Source of the DNA: Posidoniimonas polymericola
GTDB lineage: Bacteria; Planctomycetota; Planctomycetia; Pirellulales; Lacipirellulaceae
Assembly: GCF_007859935.1 (NCBI RefSeq)
Contig: NZ_SJPO01000001.1
Span: 930,001 to 994,000, forward strand
Direction: 5' to 3'
DNA: 64,000 nucleotides
The position numbers and the translations under genes were made by a program. This document shows, in pieces, positions 34,001-42,747 of the stretch. Below the pieces are notes generated by a model. It saw nothing but the letters and a program-made list of their open reading frames with translations, was not told where the DNA came from and searched no databases. Numbering within the stretch: the first letter of the stretch is position 1; each line of letters opens with the position of its first letter.

Positions 34001-35365
34001 CTAGCGGCGGATAATCACCTCCGAGCCGACCGACAGGATGTCGTGCAGCTCTTCCAGGTCGGCGGCGGCCACGGTCACGCGGCCGCGCTCGAGCGGCGAG
34101 CCGCCAGAGCCGCCGATCACCAGGGTCGCCATCCCGCTCGGGTCCTTCAGCACCAGCTGCTTGCCGGTCGGAGCCGTGTAGGCGCCGGCCGATCCGTCGG
34201 TCTTCTGCTGGACCTTCCACTGGCCCTCGCTGGCGGCCGCGCCGCTCAGCTGCACCGCGAACTTGCCCGCGTACTTGCCGTCGACCATCAGCACCAGCTC
34301 GCCGGTCGTGGCGTTGACCACCGCGTTGAAAGGGCCGCGGACGATCTTCAGCGTGTCGCCCGCCTGGACGGAGTTCGGCGTCGGGACGCCGTTGATCTTC
34401 GCCAAGAGCTGCCAGGGCACGTTGTGTGCTTTGGCGATGGTTTCGAGGGTGTCGCCCGCCTTGACGGTGTAGGGGGGCTCCAGGTGGTGGTCGGTCGAGT
34501 AGACCACCGTGCCGGCGAGTTGGCTCAGCAGCGACTCGACCATCGCGCTCTCGTCGGGCGTCAGGCCCGGATCGCCGTACCAGGCCGACAGCATCGTGTG
34601 GGCGCGGGTCAGCTCGCCACGGGCGAGCGCCTCGTCGATCGCGTTGATCGACTGCTGGAAGCTCGGCTCGCCGCCGCCAATCTGGCCCAGCGATTCGTAG
34701 CCCGGCTCCATGCCGGGCGCGTCGGGGCCCGGCATCTCGGGGGTGACGTCGGCAATCGGCGCGTCGGGCTCGATGGGCGTCTGGGTGTACGGCTCGTAGC
34801 TCTGGTAGGGGTCCGCCACGGGCGGGGCGGTTGGGGGCTGGGTAGTCGGGGGCGCCGTGGGGAGCCCGGCGTAGTTCGCCTCGGGGATGTCGTCCGGCAG
34901 CGGGATGTCGTCCATCGGTCCCGTGACCGGGCCGGCGGGCGGCCCAGCGACCGGCGACCCAGCGACCGGCAGCCCGGCCGCGGGCGGGGTCATCGCGACG
35001 ATCGGCGGCGCCGGCTGTGCAGCGGGCGAGCTGGCCGCAAACCCCGGCGCTGCGCCCACCGGCGCTGCGCCCACCGGCGCGGCCGGCATGTCCGGCAGTG
35101 GCGGCATGGCGGGGTCGGCGGGCAGGGTGGGCGTCGAGGCCTGCTCGGCAGCGGGCGCCGTGCCAAGCGTCGCGCCAATCTGCGGGGCGGGCGGCGCGAG
35201 CGCCGGCGGCGGCTCGACGGCCGACGGGTTGTATTCCGGGGCGTCTCCCCAGTTGGCGGTTAGCTCGTCGCCCTCATCGGTTGGCGACTGGTTGATCTGG
35301 TGGGCCAGGAAGATTCCCAGGCCGGCCAGGATGGCGATCGTTGCGAGTGGTCGAATCGTGCTCAT
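34001..35365 (-). CDS. LysM protein with degenerate L,D-transpeptidase-like domain
   Basis: 454 residues. A membrane anchor (about 5-22: IRPLATIAILAGLGIFLAHQ) is followed by a long Pro/Ala-rich linker (40-215) and a helical segment with AIDEALARGELTRAHTMLSA. The LysM domain (about 295-345) has YTVKAGDTLETIAKAHNVP and QAGDTLKIVRG. The last 105 residues have the layout of the YkuD fold (LVLMVDGKYAGKFAV; DLEELHDILSVGSEVIIR). In place of the catalytic H...S-H-G-C-x-R motif it has IGGSGGSPLERGRVTV, with no Cys. It probably binds cell wall or glycan but cannot transpeptidate. Confidence 0.78.
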   Translation of the reverse strand: MSTIRPLATIAILAGLGIFLAHQINQSPTDEGDELTANWGDAPEYNPSAVEPPPALAPPAPQIGATLGTAPAAEQASTPTLPADPAMPPLPDMPAAPVGAAPVGAAPGFAASSPAAQPAPPIVAMTPPAAGLPVAGSPVAGPPAGPVTGPMDDIPLPDDIPEANYAGLPTAPPTTQPPTAPPVADPYQSYEPYTQTPIEPDAPIADVTPEMPGPDAPGMEPGYESLGQIGGGEPSFQQSINAIDEALARGELTRAHTMLSAWYGDPGLTPDESAMVESLLSQLAGTVVYSTDHHLEPPYTVKAGDTLETIAKAHNVPWQLLAKINGVPTPNSVQAGDTLKIVRGPFNAVVNATTGELVLMVDGKYAGKFAVQLSGAAASEGQWKVQQKTDGSAGAYTAPTGKQLVLKDPSGMATLVIGGSGGSPLERGRVTVAAADLEELHDILSVGSEVIIRR

Positions 35366-35525
35366 GATCCGTCCTCCATGACGAATGATTGAGGCCTGTC
35401 GTGCGGTACGGGAGTCGGCACAGTGCCACCGAGCCGTGATTGAGGTAGAACCAGTGGTTAGCTGGGCTACTCGTTTGGGCTATAGCGCTCTGTGATCCTG
35501 TGGTGAATCCCCTACCGGCAGTTAG

Positions 35526-35750
35526 ATGTCTGATTTCGACCCCGACGACGACTATTACGATGACGACGAAGCCGAGCTGGTCGACTGTCCCGCGTGCGGC
35601 GCGGCCATCTACGAGGAGGCCGAACAGTGCCCCGTGTGCGGCGAGTACATCACCCACAGCACAAGCCCTTGGGCCGGAAAGCCCGGCTGGTGGGTCGCGC
35701 TCGGGATGCTGGGCATCATCGCCATGATCGTGGCGATGGCGCTCAGCTAG
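35526..35750 (+). CDS. Small zinc-ribbon membrane protein
   Basis: 74 residues. An acidic start (DFDPDDDYYDDDEAE) is followed by CPAC (Cys21, Cys24) and CPVC (Cys35, Cys38), a zinc ribbon, then one membrane helix, WWVALGMLGIIAMIVAMAL. It would be anchored with the ribbon on the cytoplasmic side. Similar small proteins are common in planctomycetes; their role is unknown. It is divergent from the LysM gene (start 35365), so the 160 bases between hold both promoters. No strong ribosome site is seen. Confidence 0.75.
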   Translation: MSDFDPDDDYYDDDEAELVDCPACGAAIYEEAEQCPVCGEYITHSTSPWAGKPGWWVALGMLGIIAMIVAMALS

Positions 35751-35870
35751 ACGCTCGTCGAACTGGTCGCACAGCAAACAGTCGGGGCAAAGAATAGGAG
35801 ATACCCCGCCCGCAGGCTACGCCAGTTTTCCACCAGTGCTAGCACCCAAAATCTCGCTCCTCCGTCGATT

Positions 35871-35912
35871 CTCCCTCCCCCTCCGGGGGAGGCCCGGGGT
35901 GGGGGTGAAGCA
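35871..35912. repeat. CCCTCCCC hairpin repeat, copy C
   Basis: CTCCCTCCCCCTCCGGGGGA followed by GGCCCGGGGTGGGGGTGAAG. Copy D at 36271 is nearly identical and in the same direction, including the following CAGxTACCAGCT. Confidence 0.75.
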
Positions 35913-36270
35913 GGTACCAGCTCTACCCGACAAGAACTCCTATTCAGCCACCGAGCTCGTTAAGTCCGAAAATTCGAGCGGAGGGGACAAAACCCCCGCG
36001 CGTGTTTTCCCCGCGAATCGTACTTCTGCTTGTATGGCAGCCTCTCCTGTATCACCCCGGCCCGCGGGTCGAGGGGTTTTGTCCACCAAGCATCCCGGCC
36101 ACCAACCCAAGCCGCCCGCGTGCCGGCCGCTGCATGGAGAAACCCAACCGCGCAGCAGCTACCGCCAGCCCACAACGCCAGCCGCGGGACCGCCCTGGAG
36201 AATAGCCTGTTGGAACACTCCCATTAGACCGCGCTGACTGGCAGGTCTCTACAAGAATCACGCGACAATA

Positions 36271-36312
36271 CTCCCTCCCCCTCTGGGGGAGGGCCGGGGT
36301 GGGGGTGAAGCA
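36271..36312. repeat. CCCTCCCC hairpin repeat, copy D
   Basis: CTCCCTCCCCCTCTGGGGGA followed by GGGCCGGGGTGGGGGTGAAG and CAGATACCAGCT. Two or three mismatches from copy C, 400 bases upstream. Confidence 0.75.
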
Positions 36313-36345
36313 GATACCAGCTCCCCCCAGCAACACCCCAAGTTC

Positions 36346-36445
36346 GGGTGCCGGGGGCGCTCCGCGACGGCGGAAGCCCCCGATGCCAGTGTGACGCGGT
36401 TAGTACATCTCCGGGGCTTCCCTATCGGGAGCGCCCCGGGCACCC
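36346..36445. repeat. 104-base hairpin repeat family, copy 2 (inverted)
   Basis: Begins GGGTGCCGGGGGCGCTCCGC and ends TCGGGAGCGCCCCGGGCACC. Its reverse complement lines up with 18753-18856 over the whole length, ends and inner GATGTACT included, with a few substitutions and short gaps in the centre. Confidence 0.8.
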
Positions 36446-36482
36446 GTTGTAGCCACATTCAGTCCCCAGAGGGGGTATGGAA

Positions 36483-37835
36483 TTAGGACGATCGCCCTAA
36501 CTTCTGGCGGATCACTTCCAGCCGCTCCGCCAGCTCCTTCTCGAACCCGCGGTCCACCGGCCGGTAGTACTCCCGCTCGACGCCCAGGTAGTCCTGCTTG
36601 GCGATGCCGTCTTCGGCGTTGTGGGCGTACTCGTAGCCCTGGCCGTGGCCCAGCCGCTTCGAGCCGGCGTAGTGCCCGTCGCGCAAGTGACGCGGCACCG
36701 GAACCGCCTCGCCCTCGCGGACGTCTTGGCGGGCCTCAGAAATGGCGACGGTCGCCGCGTTCGACTTCGGCGCGCACGCCAGGTACGTCACGCACTGCGA
36801 CAGCGTGAGTTGGCACTCCGGCAGGCCGATGAACTCGCACGCCTGCATGGTCGCCACCGCCAGTGGCAGCGCCTGCGGGTCGGCGTTGCCGATGTCCTCG
36901 CTCGCCAGGATTACCAGCCGTCGGGTTAGGAACCGCACGTCCTCGCCCCCCTCGAGCATCCGCGCGAGCCAGTACAGCCCGGCGTCCGGGTCGCTGCCAC
37001 GGATGCTCTTGATCAGCGCGCTCGCGCAGTCGTAGTGCTCGTCGCCGGTCGGGTCGTACACCACGCCGCGGGCGCCGTTGACTTCGATGATGGTCGCGCC
37101 GTCGATGGTGGTCGCGTCGCCGGTCGCCGAGTTGCTGGCCGCGTTACTTGTAAGGGGCGCCTCGGACTTCACCGCCACTTCCAACAGGTTGAGCGCGCGG
37201 CGGGCGTCGCCGTCCGAGAGCGTGGCGAGCTGCCGCCGAGCGTCGTCGGTCAGCTCGACCCGGTAGCGGCCCAGCCCGCGGTCGGGGTCGGCCAACGCGC
37301 GGTCGACCAGCGTCAGGATCTCCTCGGGCGAGTGCGGCTCGAGCTGCAGCACGCGGCTGCGGCTGGTCAGCGCGCTGTTGACCGCGAAGAACGGGTTGGA
37401 CGTCGTGGCGCCGATCAGCGCGACGAAGCCCTGCTCGACACTCGGCAGCAGGGCGTCCTGCTGCGACTTGTTGAAGCGGTGGATCTCGTCGACGAACAGC
37501 ACGGTGCTCGACCCGCCGGTGGCGACCGAGTCGCGGGCCGCGTCGATCGCCTCGCGGAGGTCTTTTACGCCGGAGGTCACCGCGCTGAGCTGCTGGAACC
37601 GCGCGCCGATCTCCTTGGCCAGCAGCCGCGCAAGCGTCGTCTTCCCCACGCCGGGCGGGCCGTACAGGATGATCGACCCCAGCCGCCCGACCTTCAGCAG
37701 CCGCTGCAGCGGACCCCCCTCGCCGAGCAGCTTGGTCTGCCCCACGACCTCGCCCAACGTCCGCGGCCGCATCCGCTCGGCCAGCGGCGCGACGCGGTCA
37801 AGGTTGGCTTGCTCACTGGCGGCGAAGAGATCCAT
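36483..37835 (-). CDS. rarA: Replication-associated recombination protein A (AAA+ ATPase)
   Basis: 450 residues from the ATG at 37835 (MDLFAASEQANLDRVAPLAE). Walker A is GPPGVGKTTLARLL, Walker B VLFVDEIHRFNKSQQD, sensor 1 LIGATTSNPFFAVN. The C-terminal half has DPDAGLYWLARMLEGGED and the RarA/MgsA tetramerisation region. It acts on stalled replication forks in the cytoplasm. A 40-residue stretch after EVAVKSEAPL is lower in complexity (Ser, Asn, Thr) and looks like an insertion relative to common RarA. It stands alone. Confidence 0.94.
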   Translation of the reverse strand: MDLFAASEQANLDRVAPLAERMRPRTLGEVVGQTKLLGEGGPLQRLLKVGRLGSIILYGPPGVGKTTLARLLAKEIGARFQQLSAVTSGVKDLREAIDAARDSVATGGSSTVLFVDEIHRFNKSQQDALLPSVEQGFVALIGATTSNPFFAVNSALTSRSRVLQLEPHSPEEILTLVDRALADPDRGLGRYRVELTDDARRQLATLSDGDARRALNLLEVAVKSEAPLTSNAASNSATGDATTIDGATIIEVNGARGVVYDPTGDEHYDCASALIKSIRGSDPDAGLYWLARMLEGGEDVRFLTRRLVILASEDIGNADPQALPLAVATMQACEFIGLPECQLTLSQCVTYLACAPKSNAATVAISEARQDVREGEAVPVPRHLRDGHYAGSKRLGHGQGYEYAHNAEDGIAKQDYLGVEREYYRPVDRGFEKELAERLEVIRQKLGRSS

Positions 37836-37930
37836 GCGGGTGTAGCGGCTGGTGGCTAAGTGAGTGGAGGGTGGGGTCGTATTGTATCCCACCCGCCAAC
37901 CACGGCCAGCCGATCAGCTAGTTCACCAAG

Positions 37931-37952
37931 AGCCACCCGCGTCAGCGGGTGG
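37931..37952. repeat. Short GC hairpin
   Basis: GCCACCCGC-GTCA-GCGGGTGG lies between rarA and the leucine-rich gene. It has no T run, so it may be a REP-like hairpin rather than a terminator. Confidence 0.45.
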
Positions 37953-38007
37953 AGCCGCACACCGTCGCGGGGCAGGCTGCGGCAGTCACGATCCGACGAG
38001 GCGAAGC

Positions 38008-39057
38008 CTACTCAAGGATCCCTTCACACTTCACTTTGACCTTCGGGAAATGCTGGCGGATGTGCTCACAGTCGGCCAACGAGAGCCCGGTCCAGCTCAC
38101 GTCGAGATCGATGAGGCTGGGCAGCCGGCTGAGCAGGTCATCGCTGACGCGACTGAGCCACTCGTTGCCGGAGAGATGGAGGGCTTCCAGGGTCGGCAGT
38201 TCCGGAAGGGTTTCCAACGCTGCCGAATCGACAGTGGATCGTTCAATCGACAGTCGTTCGATGCCAGATAGGACCTGGAGGAGGTGAAAATCGGCTTTTG
38301 TTAAGTCGCAATCTTGAAACTTGAGAATAGTAGAAGCCGCGATGGTCGGCACACCGGCCAGCAACTCGCTGGGTGACCTGCTTGTGTCCACGTGAAGGCT
38401 GTTCAGCCGGGGCGCTCGTGCAAGAACTGAGAGACCTCTGCTGGTCAGGCTGGCGTCGCAGAGGCGGACGGCCCATAACGCGGTAGGTTCACCTAGAGCA
38501 AGCATGTGGTCATCCGTGAACTCACGGCCGGATGCGTGCAGGATAGTGACGCTAGTCCCTTTCAGCACGGAAAGAGCCTCAGGCGTGCACTCGATCTTCC
38601 CGTCGTCGAAGGAAAGACGCACTTCCGAATCGCGATCCAGGGCCGGGCATCTTCCGAGTGCGTCGAGTAGTTCGCCGTCCGGATTCTCCAGGTGGAGCGT
38701 TAGCGAGTCGGGGTCACGGAGCCTCGCCAGGTTCCGCGAGATTCTGGCGACCCGATCCGGCGTCAATGTCGAGGTAGCACCCCAGCTGAGGTATGGCCTC
38801 GGGCGTTTGGCAGAGATTGTTACGCCGAGAACGCGTTGTGGGCTATCGAACCCTATCAGCGACTTCGCCCATGAGAAGTTGGACTCGATCGTTTCGTCAG
38901 CGAGGGCGACGCGGCTCGTGTCGTCACGTAGCTCGGCAATCGCTCGTTCATGAAGTCGATCCCGCCGGAGGTCATGGGCGAACATCGCCAGCCACACCGA
39001 CGCAGCGGCGAAGCCAATCAGCACCCACTTCAGTGAAAATCGCCAACGCAACGCCAT
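38008..39057 (-). CDS. Membrane-anchored leucine-rich-repeat-like protein
   Basis: 349 residues. The start MALRWRFSLKWVLIGFAAAS is a short basic segment plus a membrane helix, a planctomycete pattern (RWRFSLRWLLxx). The second half has LRR-like units: LSVLARAPRLNSLHVDTS, LLQVLSGIERLSIERSTVD, LPELPTLEALHLSGNEWLS and LPSLIDLDVSWTGLSLADC. The domain would lie outside the membrane for protein-protein contact; the partner is unknown. G+C is lower than in its neighbours. A truncated second copy of its first 27 codons lies at 40411-40493. Confidence 0.7.
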   Translation of the reverse strand: MALRWRFSLKWVLIGFAAASVWLAMFAHDLRRDRLHERAIAELRDDTSRVALADETIESNFSWAKSLIGFDSPQRVLGVTISAKRPRPYLSWGATSTLTPDRVARISRNLARLRDPDSLTLHLENPDGELLDALGRCPALDRDSEVRLSFDDGKIECTPEALSVLKGTSVTILHASGREFTDDHMLALGEPTALWAVRLCDASLTSRGLSVLARAPRLNSLHVDTSRSPSELLAGVPTIAASTILKFQDCDLTKADFHLLQVLSGIERLSIERSTVDSAALETLPELPTLEALHLSGNEWLSRVSDDLLSRLPSLIDLDVSWTGLSLADCEHIRQHFPKVKVKCEGILE

Positions 39058-39136
39058 CGTGTTCCTCCGTGTCGACTCGCGTCTCCGATTTTACGGAGGT
39101 ATTGTAGCGTGCGTGGCTCTGCACCCAGCGAGCAAG

Positions 39137-39214
39137 AACACCAAGCCACAAAGACACCAAGGAGTCGGGCAGGCCGCCCTCAACTTCTTTGTGCCTTCGT
39201 GCCTTGGTGGTTCC
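39137..39214. repeat. ACCAAGCCACAAAGACAC hairpin, copy 1
   Basis: Left arm ACCAAGCCACAAAGACACCA (39140) pairs with right arm CTTTGTGCCTTCGTGCCTTG (39187), few mismatches. It is 80 bases upstream of the leucine-rich gene start. Copy 2 is at 40568-40636. Confidence 0.7.
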
Positions 39215-39241
39215 AAGGCACTCAAATGTCACGCGTGCCGC

Positions 39242-40387
39242 CTAGCCCGAGCCAAGCTGCCTGAACGTCTCAACATCCTGCGGATGGATCGACCCGTCGG
39301 GCAGGGGTCCGGTGTTCAACAGCAGGTTGCAGTTGCTGGCGTTGGCCGCGGCCAGCAGCTCGCGGACCTCGGTCGGCGACTTGTGCGCTTGGTCGTCGGC
39401 CTTGGTGTAGCCCCACGCACCGGGCTGCATAGTGTCGCAGATCTCGTTGTGCTTGGACTTGTTCTGCCGCCAGGCGTGCGCCGCGATCTTTGCCGCCTCG
39501 TCGCCGTACCGCTTGGCGATCTCCTTCTCGAGCGAGTGGCCCGAACGCTCCGGGGCCGCGAAGTCCTCGGTCCCGGTGGCGCCCTGCTTCGCGCTGATCA
39601 GGCAGTGCGGCTGCAGGCGGCGGATCTCCTGGTAGATCGACTCCATCGGGAACAGGTCCGGCCGGCCGTAGTAGCCCATCAGCGGGTCGAACCAGATGCC
39701 CGCGACCGGCCCGTAGTTGGTGAGCAGCCGGCGGATCTGCCCGGTGGCGTCTTCCAGGTAGTGCTGGAAGTCCTCGTCTTGCTGGAATTTGTATTGGGGT
39801 GGTTGCTCGGCGTAGTCGGGCCGGGCGATCGGGTTGAACTCTCGCGGGTAGAAATACGGGTGATGCCAGTCCGCGAACAGCGAGTAGTAGAAGAAGCAGC
39901 CCAGCCCCTTGCGGTGGCACTGCTCGGCCAGCTCGCCGCACAGGTCGCGGCCGCAGGCGTCGGCGGAGTTCCAGCCGTCGTTCTCCGCATCGAACATGCA
40001 GAAGCCGTCGTGGTGCTTGCTGGTCAGGTTGACGTACTTCATGCCGGCCTCGAGCGCCAGGTCGGTGATGAAGTCGGCGTCGAACCGGTCGGGGCGGAAC
40101 TGCTGGGCAAGCTTCTCGTACTCGGCGACCGGGATCTGCTCGCGGTACATCACCCACTCGTGCCGCCCGAGCAGCGAATACAGCCCGTAGTGCATGAACA
40201 GGCCGAACTTGGCGTCGGCGAACCACGCGAGCGACGCCGCCCGCGGGTCGGCGTCGTAGGCGTTCTTGTACGCCCGCAGATGCGGCGGCGCCAGCGAGGA
40301 CTCAGTCGCCCGGCAGATGCTCGCCGCGTTCAGTGAGACGAACGTTCCCAAGGACGCGGAGAGGAATTCGCGGCGCGCAACGCTCAT
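39242..40387 (-). CDS. Alpha-L-fucosidase (GH29)
   Basis: 381 residues. A Tat-like signal (RREFLSASLGTFVSLNAAS) implies folding before export. WFADAKFGLFMHYGLYS, YVNLTSKHHDGFCMFD and GPVAGIWFDPLMGYYGRPD are GH29 motifs; the Asp in WFD is the expected nucleophile. NCNLLLNTGPLPDGSI closes the barrel. The C-terminal beta domain of longer GH29 enzymes is absent. It releases fucose from glycans in the periplasm or at the surface, and fits sulfated fucan use with the two sulfatases. No fucose catabolic gene is adjacent. Confidence 0.93.
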   Translation of the reverse strand: MSVARREFLSASLGTFVSLNAASICRATESSLAPPHLRAYKNAYDADPRAASLAWFADAKFGLFMHYGLYSLLGRHEWVMYREQIPVAEYEKLAQQFRPDRFDADFITDLALEAGMKYVNLTSKHHDGFCMFDAENDGWNSADACGRDLCGELAEQCHRKGLGCFFYYSLFADWHHPYFYPREFNPIARPDYAEQPPQYKFQQDEDFQHYLEDATGQIRRLLTNYGPVAGIWFDPLMGYYGRPDLFPMESIYQEIRRLQPHCLISAKQGATGTEDFAAPERSGHSLEKEIAKRYGDEAAKIAAHAWRQNKSKHNEICDTMQPGAWGYTKADDQAHKSPTEVRELLAAANASNCNLLLNTGPLPDGSIHPQDVETFRQLGSG

Positions 40388-40410
40388 GAATTTGCCGGGG
40401 TGATGAGGAG

Positions 40411-40493
40411 AGGGGGAGCAGCGGCTGCCACACCGAAGCCGTGTCGAAGCCGATCAGCAGCCAGCGGAGTGAGAATCGCCAACGCAGCCTCAT
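40411..40493 (-). pseudogene. Truncated 5' copy of the leucine-rich gene
   Basis: From ATG 40493 the minus strand reads MRLRWRFSLRWLLIGFD and TASVWQPLLP, matching the first 27 residues of the 38008-39057 gene, then diverges and runs into the fucosidase start. Both copies have a CACAAAGACAC hairpin 75-80 bases upstream, so a segment of repeat plus 5' gene end was duplicated. It may still lend a promoter to the fucosidase. Confidence 0.65.
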
Positions 40494-40567
40494 GCCGACC
40501 GATTGGTTGGGGCCAAGGTAACCATTTCAGGGCATTGTACCCATTCGCTGGCGTTCGCAAGAATAAA

Positions 40568-40636
40568 ACCACCAAGCCACAAAGACACAAAGCAGCGGAG
40601 CAGAGATTGCCCCGCGTGCTTTGTGCCTTCGTGGTT
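40568..40636. repeat. ACCAAGCCACAAAGACAC hairpin, copy 2
   Basis: Left arm ACCACCAAGCCACAAAGACA (40568) and right arm TGCTTTGTGCCTTCGTGGTT (40617), related to copy 1. Confidence 0.7.
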
Positions 40637-40661
40637 CAAGTAGTGCTCGCGGAGGCCGACG

Positions 40662-42566
40662 CTACTTCGCCGGCATGCCGACGATCTGCAGCTGCTTGTC
40701 GTACTCGAGCTGGATCGTGTAGGCGATGGTCTGCTGGTCCAGGCCGGCGGCGCCGGCGGGGACCTTGAGGTCCCACCGCAAGAGGCCGTCCTTCCGCTGC
40801 TTCTTCAGGTACTCCTGGTCCTCCGAGAGCGGCTTTCCCGGCTCGACCAGTGTGACCTTGATCTCGTCGCTGTTGGGCTTGGGGAGCCGGTCCATCAGCC
40901 GCACGTCGACCTCCTCGCCGCTGAAGTTCTCGAGCGACAACTGGTAGTCGAATGTCACCAGCCGGTTGCCGCCCTGCGTGCGGCTCTTCTTCTCGACCAG
41001 CTCGCGCGACACCCGCAGGGCGGTGTCGATGCCGAGGCCGACCTGCAGACTCTCGCCGGCGGCGACCGTGGGGACCTCGCCGCGACCGACGAACTCGCCC
41101 GCCAGGAAGGTCGCCGACGGGCCGGCCAGCAAGACCATGTCGGTGCTGTTGACGAGCATCGCCTCCTTGTAGACGAACTCGGTCAGCACGGGCGTCGCCA
41201 GGCGGTAGAACCGACCCTCCAGCGGCAGCGACGCGATCTGGATCAGCTGGCGGTCCGAGCGGCTCGGCAGCGAGGCCGACGACTCCAGTTGGTAGCTGAC
41301 GCTGATGCCCTGGCTGTTGGCGGGCTGCTGCTCGGCGACGCGGCCGCGGCCCAAGTCGCCGTTGAAGTCGAGCAGCTGCATCTCATCACTGATGCGGTTG
41401 AGCCCGGCGTCGGCCGTGACCGAGCTGCCGGCGAACATCCCGCCGAAGCCTCCCCCCCTGCCGCCTGCAAAGCCCGGCGTAGCCGGGGCGTTCGGGGCAG
41501 ACTCGCTCTGGATGTGGTCGGCGAACATGTCGTTGAGCCGCTCGCCGGCCATCGGTCCGTCGAACACCGGGCTGTCGGCCGCGTACGAGTTGCGGAGCGT
41601 GGCCAGCTTGCGCTGCTGCTGCATCAGCTCGCTCTTCGCCTTGGCGAAGTCGCGGCTGGCGGCCTGCTGCTCGGGCGTCGGCGCGGCCAGGCGGATGGCC
41701 AACGGGTCGAGCCGCGGCGCGGTGGCCACCAGCGACGGCGTGGCGGTCGACAGCGTCATGTCGACATCGGTCCAGTCCTCGCCGCTCATCTGCTGGATCG
41801 AGGCGTTGTACTCGACCGTCACGCGGCCCGCCTCGGCGTCGGCCCGCAGGTTGTACGACGGGGACCACGTGGCGTCGGTCACGATGTAGGTCAGGCTGAG
41901 CTGCTTGGCTCCCGGCTGGCCGAGGTCGGCGAACACCACCGCCTCGCGGACCGTCTTGGCCGAGCCCTGGGTAAGCTGGTTGCGTTTGCGCTGCCGCAGC
42001 TCAAGCTCCTGCCGCAGCTCCCGCTCCTCGACCTGCGAGGTAAGTTCTTGCTCGGCGATCTCGGTCCGCTCCTGGAACACAAACTGGGTGAGGCTCTTGA
42101 GCGTCTCGGCGTTGAGGACGCCCGACTTCAGCTCGGCGTTCGCGGTGCCGGTGGTGAAGCCCTCCATCTGCTTGAGGTACTCGGTCCGCTCTCCCAAGAG
42201 CGCCCGGCGGCGGGCGTTGGCGGCCAGCTTGTCCTGCAGGTCCTGCAGCTGCTGGTCGAGCTCCCGCACCTCGGCCCGCACGTCTTGCTCGACCGGCCGG
42301 GTGCGGTACCGCACGCTGCGGACCACGACTCCATCTCCTGGTTCGGCGTAGAGGCTGCCGGGCTGCACCTTGGCGGGCAGACCAGTGACGACGATCTCGG
42401 TCAGCCCGCCGGCGTTCTCGAGCTCGATCTGGCGGGTCACCAGGGCCTGGCCTTGGTACACCGTGACCGCCGACACGCGGCCCTCGGTCGTGGTCGACTC
42501 GGCGGCAAGGCAGGGCAGGGCAGCGGACAGCAGGACCAGTAGAGCTGGCAGACAGCGGGCGGGCAT
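40662..42566 (-). CDS. MuiA-like protein (DUF4139/DUF4140)
   Basis: 634 residues from the ATG at 42566, which gives the signal peptide MPARCLPALLVLLSAALPCLA. The N-terminal domain starts VSAVTVYQGQALVTRQIEL, followed by a coiled coil (about 95-215: VRELDQQLQDLQDKLAANAR; ELRQELELRQRKRNQLTQG). The DUF4139 part has LSLTYIVTDATWSPSYNLRA and DVRLMDRLPKPN. The family is named after a mucoidy inhibitor A homologue; it is extracytoplasmic, of unknown mechanism. A Gly-rich stretch with GFAGGRGGGFGGMFAG interrupts the middle. Confidence 0.82.
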   Translation of the reverse strand: MPARCLPALLVLLSAALPCLAAESTTTEGRVSAVTVYQGQALVTRQIELENAGGLTEIVVTGLPAKVQPGSLYAEPGDGVVVRSVRYRTRPVEQDVRAEVRELDQQLQDLQDKLAANARRRALLGERTEYLKQMEGFTTGTANAELKSGVLNAETLKSLTQFVFQERTEIAEQELTSQVEERELRQELELRQRKRNQLTQGSAKTVREAVVFADLGQPGAKQLSLTYIVTDATWSPSYNLRADAEAGRVTVEYNASIQQMSGEDWTDVDMTLSTATPSLVATAPRLDPLAIRLAAPTPEQQAASRDFAKAKSELMQQQRKLATLRNSYAADSPVFDGPMAGERLNDMFADHIQSESAPNAPATPGFAGGRGGGFGGMFAGSSVTADAGLNRISDEMQLLDFNGDLGRGRVAEQQPANSQGISVSYQLESSASLPSRSDRQLIQIASLPLEGRFYRLATPVLTEFVYKEAMLVNSTDMVLLAGPSATFLAGEFVGRGEVPTVAAGESLQVGLGIDTALRVSRELVEKKSRTQGGNRLVTFDYQLSLENFSGEEVDVRLMDRLPKPNSDEIKVTLVEPGKPLSEDQEYLKKQRKDGLLRWDLKVPAGAAGLDQQTIAYTIQLEYDKQLQIVGMPAK

Positions 42567-42747
42567 GGGAAGTTGCTCCGAGGAAGGGAAAAGCGGGCTC
42601 TTTCCCCTGGGACGCAGTATAGAGGGAAAGAGTTCCCAACAATTCTGGCCGGCCTCAGAGTGCAAGGTGACGGCGCCAGTCTGGTATATTCTCGCGTGGT
42701 GCCCGGAACCAGGCCGGGCCGCTTCGTTAAGCCGGGCGAGCGACAGG

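Larger units (their letters stand above)
35751..36482. other. Repeat-filled gap without genes
   Basis: 732 bases between the zinc-ribbon gene and rarA. It holds two CCCTCCCC repeats in the same orientation (35871-35912, 36271-36312), a GGGACAAAACCCC/GGGGTTTTGTCC inverted pair (about 35984-36084) and copy 2 of the 104-base repeat (36346-36445). The short ORFs in it run through repeats and are not supported. Confidence 0.7.

Noticed and set aside
31184..36445. CRISPR array or insertion sequence among the repeats
   Set aside because: Repeats are few, unevenly spaced and self-palindromic, and no cas gene or transposase is present.
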